Origin: Actinomycetota bacterium
GTDB taxonomy: Bacteria > Actinomycetota > Thermoleophilia > Gaiellales > Gaiellaceae
Direction of reading: 5' to 3'
Assembly: GCA_013695295.1 (NCBI GenBank)
Contig: JACDAS010000326.1
Span: 1-9,777, forward strand
DNA length: 9,777 nucleotides
Made by a program: the position numbers and the translations under genes. Below are positions 1-6,542 of the stretch, one piece after another. The notes beneath the pieces were generated by a model. It was not told the origin of the DNA, made no database searches, and was given only the letters and a program-made list of their open reading frames with translations. Numbering within the stretch: the stretch's first letter is position 1; the number at the start of each line of letters is the position of its first letter.

Positions 1-381
1 CTCTCGCAGCGGCCCGGACGGTAGCGGGCCCTTCCACAGCGAGTACGCCTCGCTATGCGGACTCTCTGCTTCCACGACCTCGGCCGCCACCCCGCGCCGT
101 CCGAGCCAAAGGTCGAAGATGAGGTGCGCGGAATCCGGGTCCTGACACGGGAGACCGCGTACGTTGACCGGCGACGTTTTGGGCTTCGCCGCGTCGAGCC
201 TCGCGAGCCGTACCTCGCAAGAGTCGGCGGCAACGGCGACGCGCGAGCCGGCCGCCGCCAATCCCACGAGGCTTCCCGGGACCGTGAAGCTCGGCTCAGG
301 GAGCGCTCCCGGCGCCGTCTGCCCAGCAGGCGCGACGCAGACGACCCCCGCGACGGCGAGAATGAGGCCGGTCCGCCTCAT
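1..381 (-). CDS. Secreted protein, N-terminal part (runs off left edge)
   Basis: An uninterrupted minus-strand frame of 127 codons begins at an ATG at 381 and is still open at base 1. The N-terminus is a short basic stretch (MRRTG) followed by a hydrophobic run (LILAVAGVVCVA) and a likely cleavage zone around APAGQTA, so it looks exported. The Cys near residue 15 lacks a clear lipobox. After that comes a repetitive beta-like pattern of small and valine-rich stretches (VGLAAAGSRVAVAAD, two later Cys) resembling the first blades of secreted beta-propeller proteins common in actinobacteria, but no family can be named. It lies downstream of the dehydrogenase gene in the same direction, separated by the 435-604 hairpin, so it is probably a separate transcription unit. 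There is no Shine-Dalgarno. A TATATT six bases before the ATG would fit a leaderless transcript. Function unknown. Confidence 0.6.
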   Translation of the reverse strand, partial: MRRTGLILAVAGVVCVAPAGQTAPGALPEPSFTVPGSLVGLAAAGSRVAVAADSCEVRLARLDAAKPKTSPVNVRGLPCQDPDSAHLIFDLWLGRRGVAAEVVEAESPHSEAYSLWKGPLPSGPLRE

Positions 382-387
382 TGGCTG

Positions 388-393
388 AATATA
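388..393 (-). promoter_or_regulatory. Possible -10 box for a leaderless transcript
   Basis: TATATT on the minus strand ends six bases before the ATG at 381, in a short AT-rich island within very GC-rich DNA. There is no Shine-Dalgarno sequence between it and the ATG, so transcription would start at or next to the start codon. No convincing -35 box lies at the proper distance, so this is only a weak candidate. Confidence 0.25.
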
Positions 394-434
394 CCGGGGT
401 CTAGGCTCGATCTCTGAAACCGGGCTCAATCCAG

Positions 435-604
435 CTAGAGGCTTGATGCGAAACTCAGCCGAGCCGGCTGACGCCCCAGGCGCGGCGCCGGCTCAGCGCG
501 CTCGGTCGCGACACGTAGCGCTGCTACGCGCCGCAACCGACCACGGTGCCCGGCTTGGCCTGGAGCGCCCCCGACGGCGGCCGAGTTTCACATCAAGCCT
601 CTAG
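435..604 (-). repeat. 170-nt stacked hairpin / long inverted repeat at the operon 3' end
   Basis: Three nested stems are visible: 435-460 with 579-604 (26 pairs), 471-481 with 558-568 (11 pairs) and 502-519 with 523-540 (18 pairs, 3-nt loop 520-522). Regions between the stems are partly complementary. Of 55 pairs, 7 are not Watson-Crick. All 7 are A/C oppositions on the plus strand and therefore G.U pairs in a minus-strand RNA, so the minus-strand transcript pairs completely. The outer stem starts on the last base of the dehydrogenase gene and includes its TAG stop. No U-tract follows. Candidate roles are a U-less terminator or mRNA-stabilising 3' structure, a small RNA, or a MITE-like insertion whose ends are CTAG. 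No target duplication can be distinguished, because CTAG is itself a palindrome. Confidence 0.75.
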
Positions 605-1599
605 GAGACTGACTCGGCGCGCCCGCTCCTGATCGACTCGGCCGCGGCGAGGGACACCTTCAGCGCCTCGCGCGCCTGGGCGCCCGTTCCCTGCTCCGGC
701 TCGCGCCCGCGCTCGAGGCACTCGACGAAGTACGCGAGCTCGGGTCCCCACGGGTCCGCGCTCTCGACCGGCACCGTCCGCGGGCCGTCGGCCGTGTACA
801 AGCGCAGACCGCGCGCGGCGTCCGAGGCACCGATGTTGCCGCCGTCCTCGGCGGGGGCGGCCGAGAACGCGTACTCCGCCACGCCGCCCTCGCACAGCAC
901 CCGGATGTTGCTCGAGAACGGGTACGACCGCGGCATCCGCATGCTTCCCTCCGCGACCCCGACGGCGCCTTCGTACTCCACGGTCGCGACCACGTGCCCC
1001 GGCGTCGGCTCGCGCGCATACACCCGCTGCGGCGTCCCGAGCAGCCAGTTGAGCTGGTCGAAGTCGTGCACGAGCAGGTCGACGACGGTCCCGCCGGACT
1101 TCGCCGCGTCACCCATCCAGTCGTTCCAATCGGCGGGCGGCGAGAGCCGGAGCGCGCTGACCGCCCGGGGGCGCCCGAGCTCGCCGGCCGCCAGCAGCCG
1201 CTGGAGCTCGACGTACTCGGGCCAGAACCGCAGCACGAGCCCGACCATGAAGATCCGGCCGCTCCGCTCCGCCGCCCGCATGATCGCGTCCGCGTCCTCG
1301 AGCGTCAGCGCGATCGGCTTCTCGAGGAAGACGTGCTTCCCCGCGGCGAGCGCCCGCTCCGTCACCTCTCGGTGCAGCGGCGTCGGGAGGCAGATGTCAA
1401 CGGCGTCGATCCCGGGATCCGCGAGCACCGCGTCGAGGTCCGTCGTCGCCTCCGCTCCGAGTGAGCCCGCGACCTTCGCCGCCCGCTCGCGCCCCCGCGA
1501 TGCGACCGTCTTCACACGCACGCGGTCGCGGAGCACGGCGAAGTTGCCGGCGTGCGCGCCGCCCATGAAGCCGGCACCGAGGATCGCGACCGTGATCAC
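601..1599 (-). CDS. Gfo/Idh/MocA-family NAD(P)-dependent oxidoreductase
   Basis: 332 aa. The family oxidises or reduces sugar or cyclitol hydroxyls with NAD(P). The N-terminal Rossmann domain has the dinucleotide loop GAGFMGG (residues 8-14) and the family hallmark EKP (93-95, with the conserved Lys at 94). The C-terminal substrate domain carries SGGTVVDLLVHDFDQLNWLLG-type motif residues from about 168 (D174, H178). The start is the GTG at 1599, because it gives a 4-bp GTGA overlap with the creatininase-like stop and places the Rossmann strand directly at the N-terminus. An upstream ATG at 1692 would add 31 non-family residues. It is the last gene of the operon, and its TAG lies in the base of the 435-604 hairpin. 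The substrate is unknown. Context with a TIM barrel and deacylases suggests a sugar-like molecule, possibly oxidised at C3 as in 3-keto-glycoside pathways (inference). Confidence 0.9.
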   Translation of the reverse strand: MITVAILGAGFMGGAHAGNFAVLRDRVRVKTVASRGRERAAKVAGSLGAEATTDLDAVLADPGIDAVDICLPTPLHREVTERALAAGKHVFLEKPIALTLEDADAIMRAAERSGRIFMVGLVLRFWPEYVELQRLLAAGELGRPRAVSALRLSPPADWNDWMGDAAKSGGTVVDLLVHDFDQLNWLLGTPQRVYAREPTPGHVVATVEYEGAVGVAEGSMRMPRSYPFSSNIRVLCEGGVAEYAFSAAPAEDGGNIGASDAARGLRLYTADGPRTVPVESADPWGPELAYFVECLERGREPEQGTGAQAREALKVSLAAAESIRSGRAESVS

Positions 1600-2420
1600 C
1601 GTGGCTTGCGGAACCGGTCGTACGCCGGCGCGATGCGGTCGTGCAGCTCCTCCATGTCGCGCACGAGGTTGACAACCGCCGCCTTGCCCCACTCGAGGAA
1701 CTGTTCGCCCTTCTCGGCGGTCGACTCGCTCGGGTTGCCCCAGACGCCGCCGCCCTCCTCAAGCAGCGCCCAGAAGGAGCCGGGCGTGGCGAGGAAAACG
1801 GGGTCGAGCAGCGCGAACGGGCTCGTGCGGAGACCGGTGAACTCCGGGACGAAGTCGCGCACGCGCTTCATGTCGCAGAGGCCCGGGTCGATCGCGAGCA
1901 CGGCCGAGGTCTCGCCGACGTTCGCGTGCAGGCCCGCGCTCCCCGACAGGTACTGCTCGGCCTCGTCCGGCTTCAACCCCTGCCAGTAGGGGAACGGGTA
2001 GACGCGCGTGCCCTGCGGCAGCTCGTCGAAGAACTGCGCCGCGGCGTACTGCATCGCCCACGAGTTGACGTAGTGGCCGTTGACGAGGGCGATCCGGGTG
2101 AAGCCGGCCTCGGCGAGGGACACGCAGATGTCCCGCAGCATCGCGACGAACGTCTCCAGGCGGACGTAGATGATCCCGGCGGCGCCGCGGTGGTCGGGCG
2201 CGAGCCCGAACGGCACGGGCGGCCCGACGAGCGCGTCGAGCTCCTCCGCCGCCCGCCTGCACACCTCGAGCGGGATGTAGACGTCCGTCCAGAGCGGGCC
2301 GTGGTCGCCGTGATCCTCCGTCGACCCGACCGGGACGAGCACGATGCGGCCGCCGCCGTCCAGGTACTCGCGGACCTGGAGGTTCGTCATCTCCGGCATG
2401 TACCTCCGGGCCGTTGTCAT
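1596..2420 (-). CDS. Creatininase-family amidohydrolase
   Basis: 274 aa, about the normal family length. The family uses two metal ions to hydrolyse amide or cyclic-amide bonds (creatininase, ArfB-like formamide hydrolase) and also includes MftE-type peptidases. Visible motifs are VPVGSTEDHGDHGPLWTD (about residues 29-46; candidate ligands E35, H37, D46), LVNGHYVN (112-119; H116) and HANVGETS (165-172; E170). NGH followed by Tyr resembles true creatininase (NGHYEN) more than the common NGHGGN, but the Glu of that motif is Val118 here, so it is probably not a creatininase in the strict sense. The ATG at 2420 overlaps the upstream stop by 4 bp (ATGA), which fits translational coupling. There is only a weak GGGG ahead of it. 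In this operon it could cleave an N-acyl, N-carbamoyl or lactam bond of the imported compound (inference). Confidence 0.88.
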   Translation of the reverse strand: MTTARRYMPEMTNLQVREYLDGGGRIVLVPVGSTEDHGDHGPLWTDVYIPLEVCRRAAEELDALVGPPVPFGLAPDHRGAAGIIYVRLETFVAMLRDICVSLAEAGFTRIALVNGHYVNSWAMQYAAAQFFDELPQGTRVYPFPYWQGLKPDEAEQYLSGSAGLHANVGETSAVLAIDPGLCDMKRVRDFVPEFTGLRTSPFALLDPVFLATPGSFWALLEEGGGVWGNPSESTAEKGEQFLEWGKAAVVNLVRDMEELHDRIAPAYDRFRKPR

Positions 2421-3211
2421 CGCAGCCCCAGCGCCGAGAGGTGCTCGTAGGAGCTCCGCATCGCCGCGTTCACATCGCCGAGCGGCGGCCACGGCTCCCC
2501 CTGGAACTCGAGCTCCACGGAGTACGGGCCCTCGTACCCGGCCTCGCGGAGGATCCGCAGCACGTCCTCGAAGTCGACGTTGCCGGTGCCGATCGCGCCG
2601 AAGTCCCACACGCCCTTGCCGCCGGTCGTGTCCTTGAGGTGCACGTGGACGATCTGGTCGACCACCTTCGGGAGGTCCTCGACCGCCGAGTCACCCGAGT
2701 AGAAGACGACGTTGGCGGTGTCGTAGTTGATCTTCACCGAGTCGCGCCCGATCTTCTCGAGCAGCGGGAGCGTGACCTCGCCCGACGCCATGATGTCGCC
2801 GTGGATCTCGAGGCCGATCACGACGCCTGCTCGCTCGGCCTCGTCGGCCATCGTGCCGATGTTGCCGAGGAAACCCGCCTCGTTCTCGTCGGCGCTCTGA
2901 TGGCCGCCGACGGCCGTGTTGACGATCGGAATCCCGAAGTCGGCGGCCCAGCGGACAGCCTTGATCCCGTGCTCCAGCCCCTCGCTCGTCGTCAGGTCCG
3001 AGTGCGCGCTGAGGCTGACCGGCGTCAGGGCGTAGTGGTCGAGCAGCCGCCGCGTCTCGCCGGGGTCCGCGTCGAGGTCGACGTGCTCCGTCCAGCCGGG
3101 CACGGTGCTCAGCTCGACGTGCCTGAACCCGGCGTCGGCGATCCCCGCCAGGGCCTCCTCGTGCCCGTAGGTGTGGTACGTGTTCGTGTGACCCGCCAGG
3201 GGGTTGGCCAT
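2417..3211 (-). CDS. Sugar phosphate isomerase/epimerase-like TIM barrel (xylose-isomerase-like, AP endonuclease 2 fold)
   Basis: 264 aa, typical length for single-domain xylose-isomerase-like TIM barrels (IolE, IolI, 3-epimerases, some 3-keto-glycoside lyases). The expected metal-ligand positions are present: Glu in LEIHG (E135), Asp in NYDTAN (D164), His in HVHLKD (H189/H191) and Glu in VELEF (E235). Start chosen at the ATG at 3211, preceded by GGGAGG (3216-3221) at 4-nt spacing. A TTG at 3223 would add four residues and lies inside that ribosome site. The stop overlaps the creatininase-like start (ATGA). The gene begins immediately after an intrinsic-terminator-like hairpin, so its expression probably depends on read-through from the transporter genes. 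The exact reaction is not predictable. Isomerisation, epimerisation, or beta-elimination of a 3-keto sugar made by the neighbouring dehydrogenase are all plausible. Confidence 0.88.
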   Translation of the reverse strand: MANPLAGHTNTYHTYGHEEALAGIADAGFRHVELSTVPGWTEHVDLDADPGETRRLLDHYALTPVSLSAHSDLTTSEGLEHGIKAVRWAADFGIPIVNTAVGGHQSADENEAGFLGNIGTMADEAERAGVVIGLEIHGDIMASGEVTLPLLEKIGRDSVKINYDTANVVFYSGDSAVEDLPKVVDQIVHVHLKDTTGGKGVWDFGAIGTGNVDFEDVLRILREAGYEGPYSVELEFQGEPWPPLGDVNAAMRSSYEHLSALGLR

Positions 3212-3220
3212 CTCGCCTCC

Positions 3221-3260
3221 CAAAGAGAAAGGGGCGCCCCGGCCGTGGCCGAGGCGCCCC
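3221..3260 (-). terminator. Intra-operon intrinsic terminator / attenuator
   Basis: In minus-strand RNA, 3260-3231 folds into a stem of about 13 pairs (GGGGCGCC against GGCGCCCC, extended inward by T.G, C-G, G-C, G-C, C-G) with a CACG tetraloop. It is followed at once by a pyrimidine-rich tract, TTTCTCTTTG (3230-3221). It lies between the binding-protein stop (3266) and the TIM-barrel ribosome site. Partial termination here would raise transporter mRNA, notably the binding protein, over the catabolic genes downstream, a common arrangement for ABC importers. The hairpin may also block 3' exonucleases. Confidence 0.75.
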
Positions 3261-3265
3261 GCTGA

Positions 3266-4435
3266 CTACATCTTGAACCCGGGTGCAACCTTCGTCGCGG
3301 CGAAGCCGCTGTCGAGCTTGAACTTCTTCGCGTCGGCCCGTGCGCGGGCACTGTTTGCGCCCTTGTTCGCGGCGATCGCGAGCTCGTTCGTGTACACGTC
3401 GCCGATCTTCAGCAGCTTCTTCGTCTGACCGAGATCCTTGATGATCTTGAGGTAGTTCGCCCACCCGCCGGGGTAGTGGTAGCCGTAGCCCTGCCCCTTG
3501 AGGTGGCTCGTGCCGTAGGCATGCGCCAGCTCGAGCATCGAGTCGAGAGCGAGCTGCGGCTTGAGCGTCTTGGCGAGGTCGGGAAGCGACCGGTACGTGA
3601 TCTGCGCGGCGGCGCGCGGGTTCGCGCGGGTGAACTCGAGCCCCATCACGACGCCCTTCAGGAAGCGCAGGTAGAGGTCCTTCTTGGCGGCGTCCTGCAG
3701 GTCGTCGGCCCGCACGGAGTAGACGTTCGACGGGAGTTTCGACCAGGTGGTGCCGATCAGGTACTTCAGCTTCAGCCCTTGCCCCTTCAGCTGGGCGCGG
3801 AGGCCTTCCCATGCGAGCGCGGCGTCGGCCTTGCCGGTTGCGGCGGCCTGCGTCCACTGTGCACCGGCTGCGACGTACTTGACCGACTTGGGGTCGATTC
3901 CGAGCTCGACGAGCATCGGGTCGACGATCACCTGCCAGCCGGCGCTGCCAAGCGCGATCCGCTTGCCCGCGAGCTGCTTCGGGCTCGTGATCTTGCTGTC
4001 GAGCGGCAGGGCGAAGTTGAAGACCTGGCCGGAGATCATGTCCCAGACGGACTTCACGTCGATGCCCGTGTCGATCGAGGCCGTCAGCACGCCCGGCGAG
4101 GGGTAGCCCATGTCCGCCTTTTTCTGCGCGACGAACTTCGTGGATGCGAGAGCGTCGCCGATCGGGCCCGCGATGAGCTTCGCCTCGATGCCGAGCGACC
4201 TGAAGTACCCCATCTTGCTGGGCACCCAGAGGTTGAAGTCGTCCATCACCTGCAGCGACCCCCGCGGCGAGATCCACCGCACCGTCTGCAGGCTCGCGCT
4301 CCCGCCGCCGAACGCCTTGCCGACGCTCAGCAGGCCGCCGAGCGAGACGGCCGCACCGGCGGCTGCGCCCCGCTTGAGGAGCGAGCCACGACTGATCCTG
4401 CTGTCGAAAAGCTCGTCGAGCCTTTCATCCTCCAT
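3266..4435 (-). CDS. ABC transporter substrate-binding protein, NMT1/SsuA type
   Basis: 389 aa. Extracytoplasmic binding protein of the NMT1/THI5-like class (taurine/sulfonate, nitrate, pyrimidine precursors). The N-terminus has SRGSLLKRGAAAGAAVSLGG (residues 15-34), a Tat-like signal with a degenerate twin-arginine site (R-G instead of R-R) before a hydrophobic stretch. Mature sequence from about residue 45 shows class features: MGYFRSLGIEAKLI, a KKADMGYPSPG ligand-loop region, and an ITSPKQLAGKRIALGSAGW hinge segment. Start chosen at the ATG at 4435, with AAGGAG (4442-4447) six bases upstream. A start at 4480 would overlap the permease gene and add 15 residues with no support. Lies 23 bp after the permease stop, third of the transporter genes. 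It probably delivers the operon substrate to the permease. Ligand unknown, and the class binds chemically diverse small molecules. Confidence 0.9.
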   Translation of the reverse strand: MEDERLDELFDSRISRGSLLKRGAAAGAAVSLGGLLSVGKAFGGGSASLQTVRWISPRGSLQVMDDFNLWVPSKMGYFRSLGIEAKLIAGPIGDALASTKFVAQKKADMGYPSPGVLTASIDTGIDVKSVWDMISGQVFNFALPLDSKITSPKQLAGKRIALGSAGWQVIVDPMLVELGIDPKSVKYVAAGAQWTQAAATGKADAALAWEGLRAQLKGQGLKLKYLIGTTWSKLPSNVYSVRADDLQDAAKKDLYLRFLKGVVMGLEFTRANPRAAAQITYRSLPDLAKTLKPQLALDSMLELAHAYGTSHLKGQGYGYHYPGGWANYLKIIKDLGQTKKLLKIGDVYTNELAIAANKGANSARARADAKKFKLDSGFAATKVAPGFKM

Positions 4436-4458
4436 ACCCTTCTCCTTCCCTCCGGTTC

Positions 4459-5325
4459 TCAGGCCTCCCAGCTGGCCCAACGTTTTCCGATGAAGTAGAA
4501 CAGGACATAGATGCTCACCCCGAGCGCGGCGATGATCAGGATGATCGCGCCGAACTCGTCCATCCGGGCGAGTGACGAGTAGTAGACGAGCCGCTCCCCA
4601 AGTCCCCCTTCCTCGCTTGCGGCGACCATCTCACCTCCCACCGCGGTTAGCAACCCGAAGATCGAGCCGACCATGAAGCCGACGATGATCATCGGCAGCG
4701 CGAGCGGGAAGCGGATCTTGCGGAAGATCTGGAACGTGTTCGCGCCGTAGGAGCGCGCGAGCGCGATCTTCGCGAGGTCGGTACGCCGGAAGCCCGTGGC
4801 GGCGTTGATCATCACCATCGGCCCCGCCGCAAGCGCGACCGCGATGATCAGGGGCCACGAGCCGAACCCCATCTTCAGCCGCAGGAACGGGACGAACGCG
4901 ATCATCGGCATCGTCACCATGACCAGCACGTAGGGCGCGATCACCTTCTCGGCGAACGGCTTTTGCGTGATCAGCGCCGCCAGCGCGAGCCCGACCGTCG
5001 CCCCGATCGCGTAGCCGGCGAGGAACTCGGACATCGTCACCCAGAGGTGGTGAGCGTAGACGTCCGTGAACTGGTTCGCCAGCGTGCGCACGATGTCGAT
5101 CGGCTTCGGGAAGACATACGTCGGCGTGTCGGTCCAGCGGAGGATCCCCTCCAGGCCGAAGAAGACGGCCGCCGCCAGCGCGACGATCGACCCGATCTCG
5201 AGGGCGCTCTTCGCAGTTCGGATCGACGTGAGCCCGCTCCAGTCGATCGGCCCGTGGTCGACGTGCGCCGGCTTGGAGTCGAAGCTCGGGATCTCGTCCC
5301 GGAGCTCGCTCGGTACCTCACTCAT
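4459..5325 (-). CDS. ABC transporter permease, SsuC/TauC-like (BPD_transp_1)
   Basis: 288 aa inner-membrane subunit. A hydrophilic N-terminus of about 40 residues is followed by about six membrane segments (approximately 42-63, 98-120, 128-150, 155-177, 207-231, 257-279). The cytoplasmic EAA-type coupling loop that contacts the ATPase is at about 182-212 (core ALARSYGANTFQIF, with the conserved Gly at 194, then PLALPMI). It is the only permease in the locus, so it probably acts as a homodimer, as in SsuABC/TauABC systems. Start ATG at 5325 has GAGGGG upstream at a usable distance. It lies 21 bp after the ATPase stop and 23 bp before the binding-protein start. Substrate assignment to sulfonate or nitrate would be unsafe from homology alone. 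Confidence 0.92.
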   Translation of the reverse strand: MSEVPSELRDEIPSFDSKPAHVDHGPIDWSGLTSIRTAKSALEIGSIVALAAAVFFGLEGILRWTDTPTYVFPKPIDIVRTLANQFTDVYAHHLWVTMSEFLAGYAIGATVGLALAALITQKPFAEKVIAPYVLVMVTMPMIAFVPFLRLKMGFGSWPLIIAVALAAGPMVMINAATGFRRTDLAKIALARSYGANTFQIFRKIRFPLALPMIIVGFMVGSIFGLLTAVGGEMVAASEEGGLGERLVYYSSLARMDEFGAIILIIAALGVSIYVLFYFIGKRWASWEA

Positions 5326-5346
5326 GGTCCCGACCCCTCGGACGGC

Positions 5347-6159
5347 TCATTCGACCTCCACGCTGTGGCGCCCGCCTGCCTCGACGGTGCGCTTGATGTC
5401 CTGGATCAGCTCGATGAAGCTCGGCTCGAACATCATGTCGATCGTCCGCGGCCGCGGCAGGTCGATGTCGTAGATGCGCGCGAGGCGACCCGGCCGCGGC
5501 GTCATGACGACGACGCGGTCGCCGAGGAAGATCGCCTCGCTGATGTTGTGCGTCACGAAGACGATCGTCTGGGCGCTCTCCGACCACAGGCGTAGGAGCA
5601 GGAGGTTCATCTCGTCCCGCGTGAATGCGTCGAGCGCTCCGAACGGCTCGTCCATCAGGAGGACGCTCGGCTCCTGCGCAAGCGCCCGCACGATCGACGC
5701 GCGCTGCTGCATCCCGCCCGACAGCTCGCGGGGGTACGAGCCGTCGAAGCCGGTGAGGCCCGTCTCGTGCAGGAGCGCCGTGATCCGCTGGCGCGGGACC
5801 GGCCGCCGCTTGATCTCGAACGGAAAGTGGATGTTCTGGCGGAGGTTCCGCCACGGCAGCAGGTTCGCGTCCTGGAAGATCATTCCCAGCTCGTTCGGCC
5901 GCGGACCCGTCACAGGCCGCCCGTCGAGGGCGACCTCTCCGCGCGTCAGCGCGTGCAGGCCCGACAGCGCCCAGAGGAGCGTGGTCTTGCCGCAGCCGCT
6001 CGGGCCGAGGATGCAGATGAGCTCCCCCTCCCGGACGTCGAGCGAGAAGTCCTCCAGCGCGTGCACCGGCCCCGACTTCGACTCGTAGATCTTCGTCGCG
6101 CCGTTGATCCGGAGCTTGGCTGGAGTCTGCACCGTCCGCGGCGCGGTGATCAGAACCAT
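5347..6159 (-). CDS. ABC transporter ATPase, SsuB/TauB/NrtD-like
   Basis: 270 aa, complete nucleotide-binding domain. Walker A GPSGCGKTT (52-60), Q-loop FQDANLLPW (about 95-103), signature LSGGMQQR (146-153), Walker B VLLMDEP followed by the D-loop GALD (about 166-177), H-loop THN (H204). It powers the adjacent permease. The first ATG (6159) overlaps the VOC gene by 10 bp, and a strong GAGGAGG ends only one base before it, which is too close for normal initiation. An in-frame CTG at 6151-6153 sits 7 nt after that site and overlaps the VOC stop as CTGA, matching the 4-bp overlaps elsewhere in the locus. The true N-terminus may therefore be two codons shorter. Family function is certain, substrate is not. 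Confidence 0.94.
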   Translation of the reverse strand: MVLITAPRTVQTPAKLRINGATKIYESKSGPVHALEDFSLDVREGELICILGPSGCGKTTLLWALSGLHALTRGEVALDGRPVTGPRPNELGMIFQDANLLPWRNLRQNIHFPFEIKRRPVPRQRITALLHETGLTGFDGSYPRELSGGMQQRASIVRALAQEPSVLLMDEPFGALDAFTRDEMNLLLLRLWSESAQTIVFVTHNISEAIFLGDRVVVMTPRPGRLARIYDIDLPRPRTIDMMFEPSFIELIQDIKRTVEAGGRHSVEVE

Positions 6160-6542
6160 CCCTCCTCGTCCGGGTCGCGGTATTGCATGAACTCGACGAC
6201 AGCGCCGTCGACCTCGACGAACGCCACCGTCAGGAAGCCGGCATCCGGCGCAGGCTGGAACGGCTCCGCGAGGACCGCGTGCCCGACGATCGCGGACTCC
6301 ACGTCGTCGACTCGGTACGCGACGTGCGGCTCGGTCCGGAGCGAGCCCGTGACCGGGGTGTCGTCGGCGAAGCGCAGGAACTCGACGTTGAACGGGTGCG
6401 CCCGCGGGCTCGTGACCCAGACACGCGTCGCTTCGACCCAGCTCTCGCCGGGCTGCCGCTCCGCCGTCACGACCCCGATGTGGTCGAAGCGGGCACGCTG
6501 GAACTGGTTCACCGGTTCGCGTTCCTGCCGGTCGCTTGCCAT
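6150..6542 (-). CDS. VOC-superfamily (glyoxalase/dioxygenase fold) protein
   Basis: 130 aa, a single vicinal-oxygen-chelate domain. It shows two beta-alpha-beta-beta-beta modules with metal-ligand candidates in the canonical order H21 (FDHIG), E54 (VEFLRF), H73 (PHVAYRV) and E117 (VVEFMQY). Members include glyoxalase I, epimerases, dioxygenases and binding proteins, so the reaction is open. It is the first gene of the operon, ahead of an importer, which suggests an early chemical step or a ligand-handling role. ATG at 6542 would start inside the operator palindrome and only about 7 nt after the predicted transcription start. An in-frame GTG at 6512 has AGGA-like pairing upstream, starts just before the first beta strand and gives 120 aa. 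Either start is possible and the shorter form is attractive. Confidence 0.8.
   Translation of the reverse strand: MASDRQEREPVNQFQRARFDHIGVVTAERQPGESWVEATRVWVTSPRAHPFNVEFLRFADDTPVTGSLRTEPHVAYRVDDVESAIVGHAVLAEPFQPAPDAGFLTVAFVEVDGAVVEFMQYRDPDEEGWF

Noticed and set aside
55..417. Plus-strand frame of 120 codons near the left edge
   Set aside because: Highly Arg-rich with no motif. The opposite strand has a better open frame with a signal peptide (1-381).
435..604. CRISPR repeat, tRNA or rRNA fragment
   Set aside because: There is only one nested inverted repeat, no direct repeats with spacers, no cloverleaf or CCA end, and no rRNA-like sequence. No tRNA, CRISPR array or transposase was seen elsewhere in the window.
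2691..4277. 528-codon open frame on the minus strand
   Set aside because: It is out of frame with the well-motivated binding-protein and TIM-barrel genes on the same strand, is rich in Arg/Ala/Gly with no motifs, and arises from high GC content.
3476..4498. 340-codon plus-strand frame opposite the binding-protein gene
   Set aside because: It is antisense to a gene with clear motifs, its composition is Arg/Val/Leu/Asp shadow-type, and it has no ribosome site or domain.
4459..6159. Naming the importer ssuABC or tauABC
   Set aside because: The family is right but no sulfonate or taurine metabolism gene is nearby, and the binding-protein class is chemically promiscuous.
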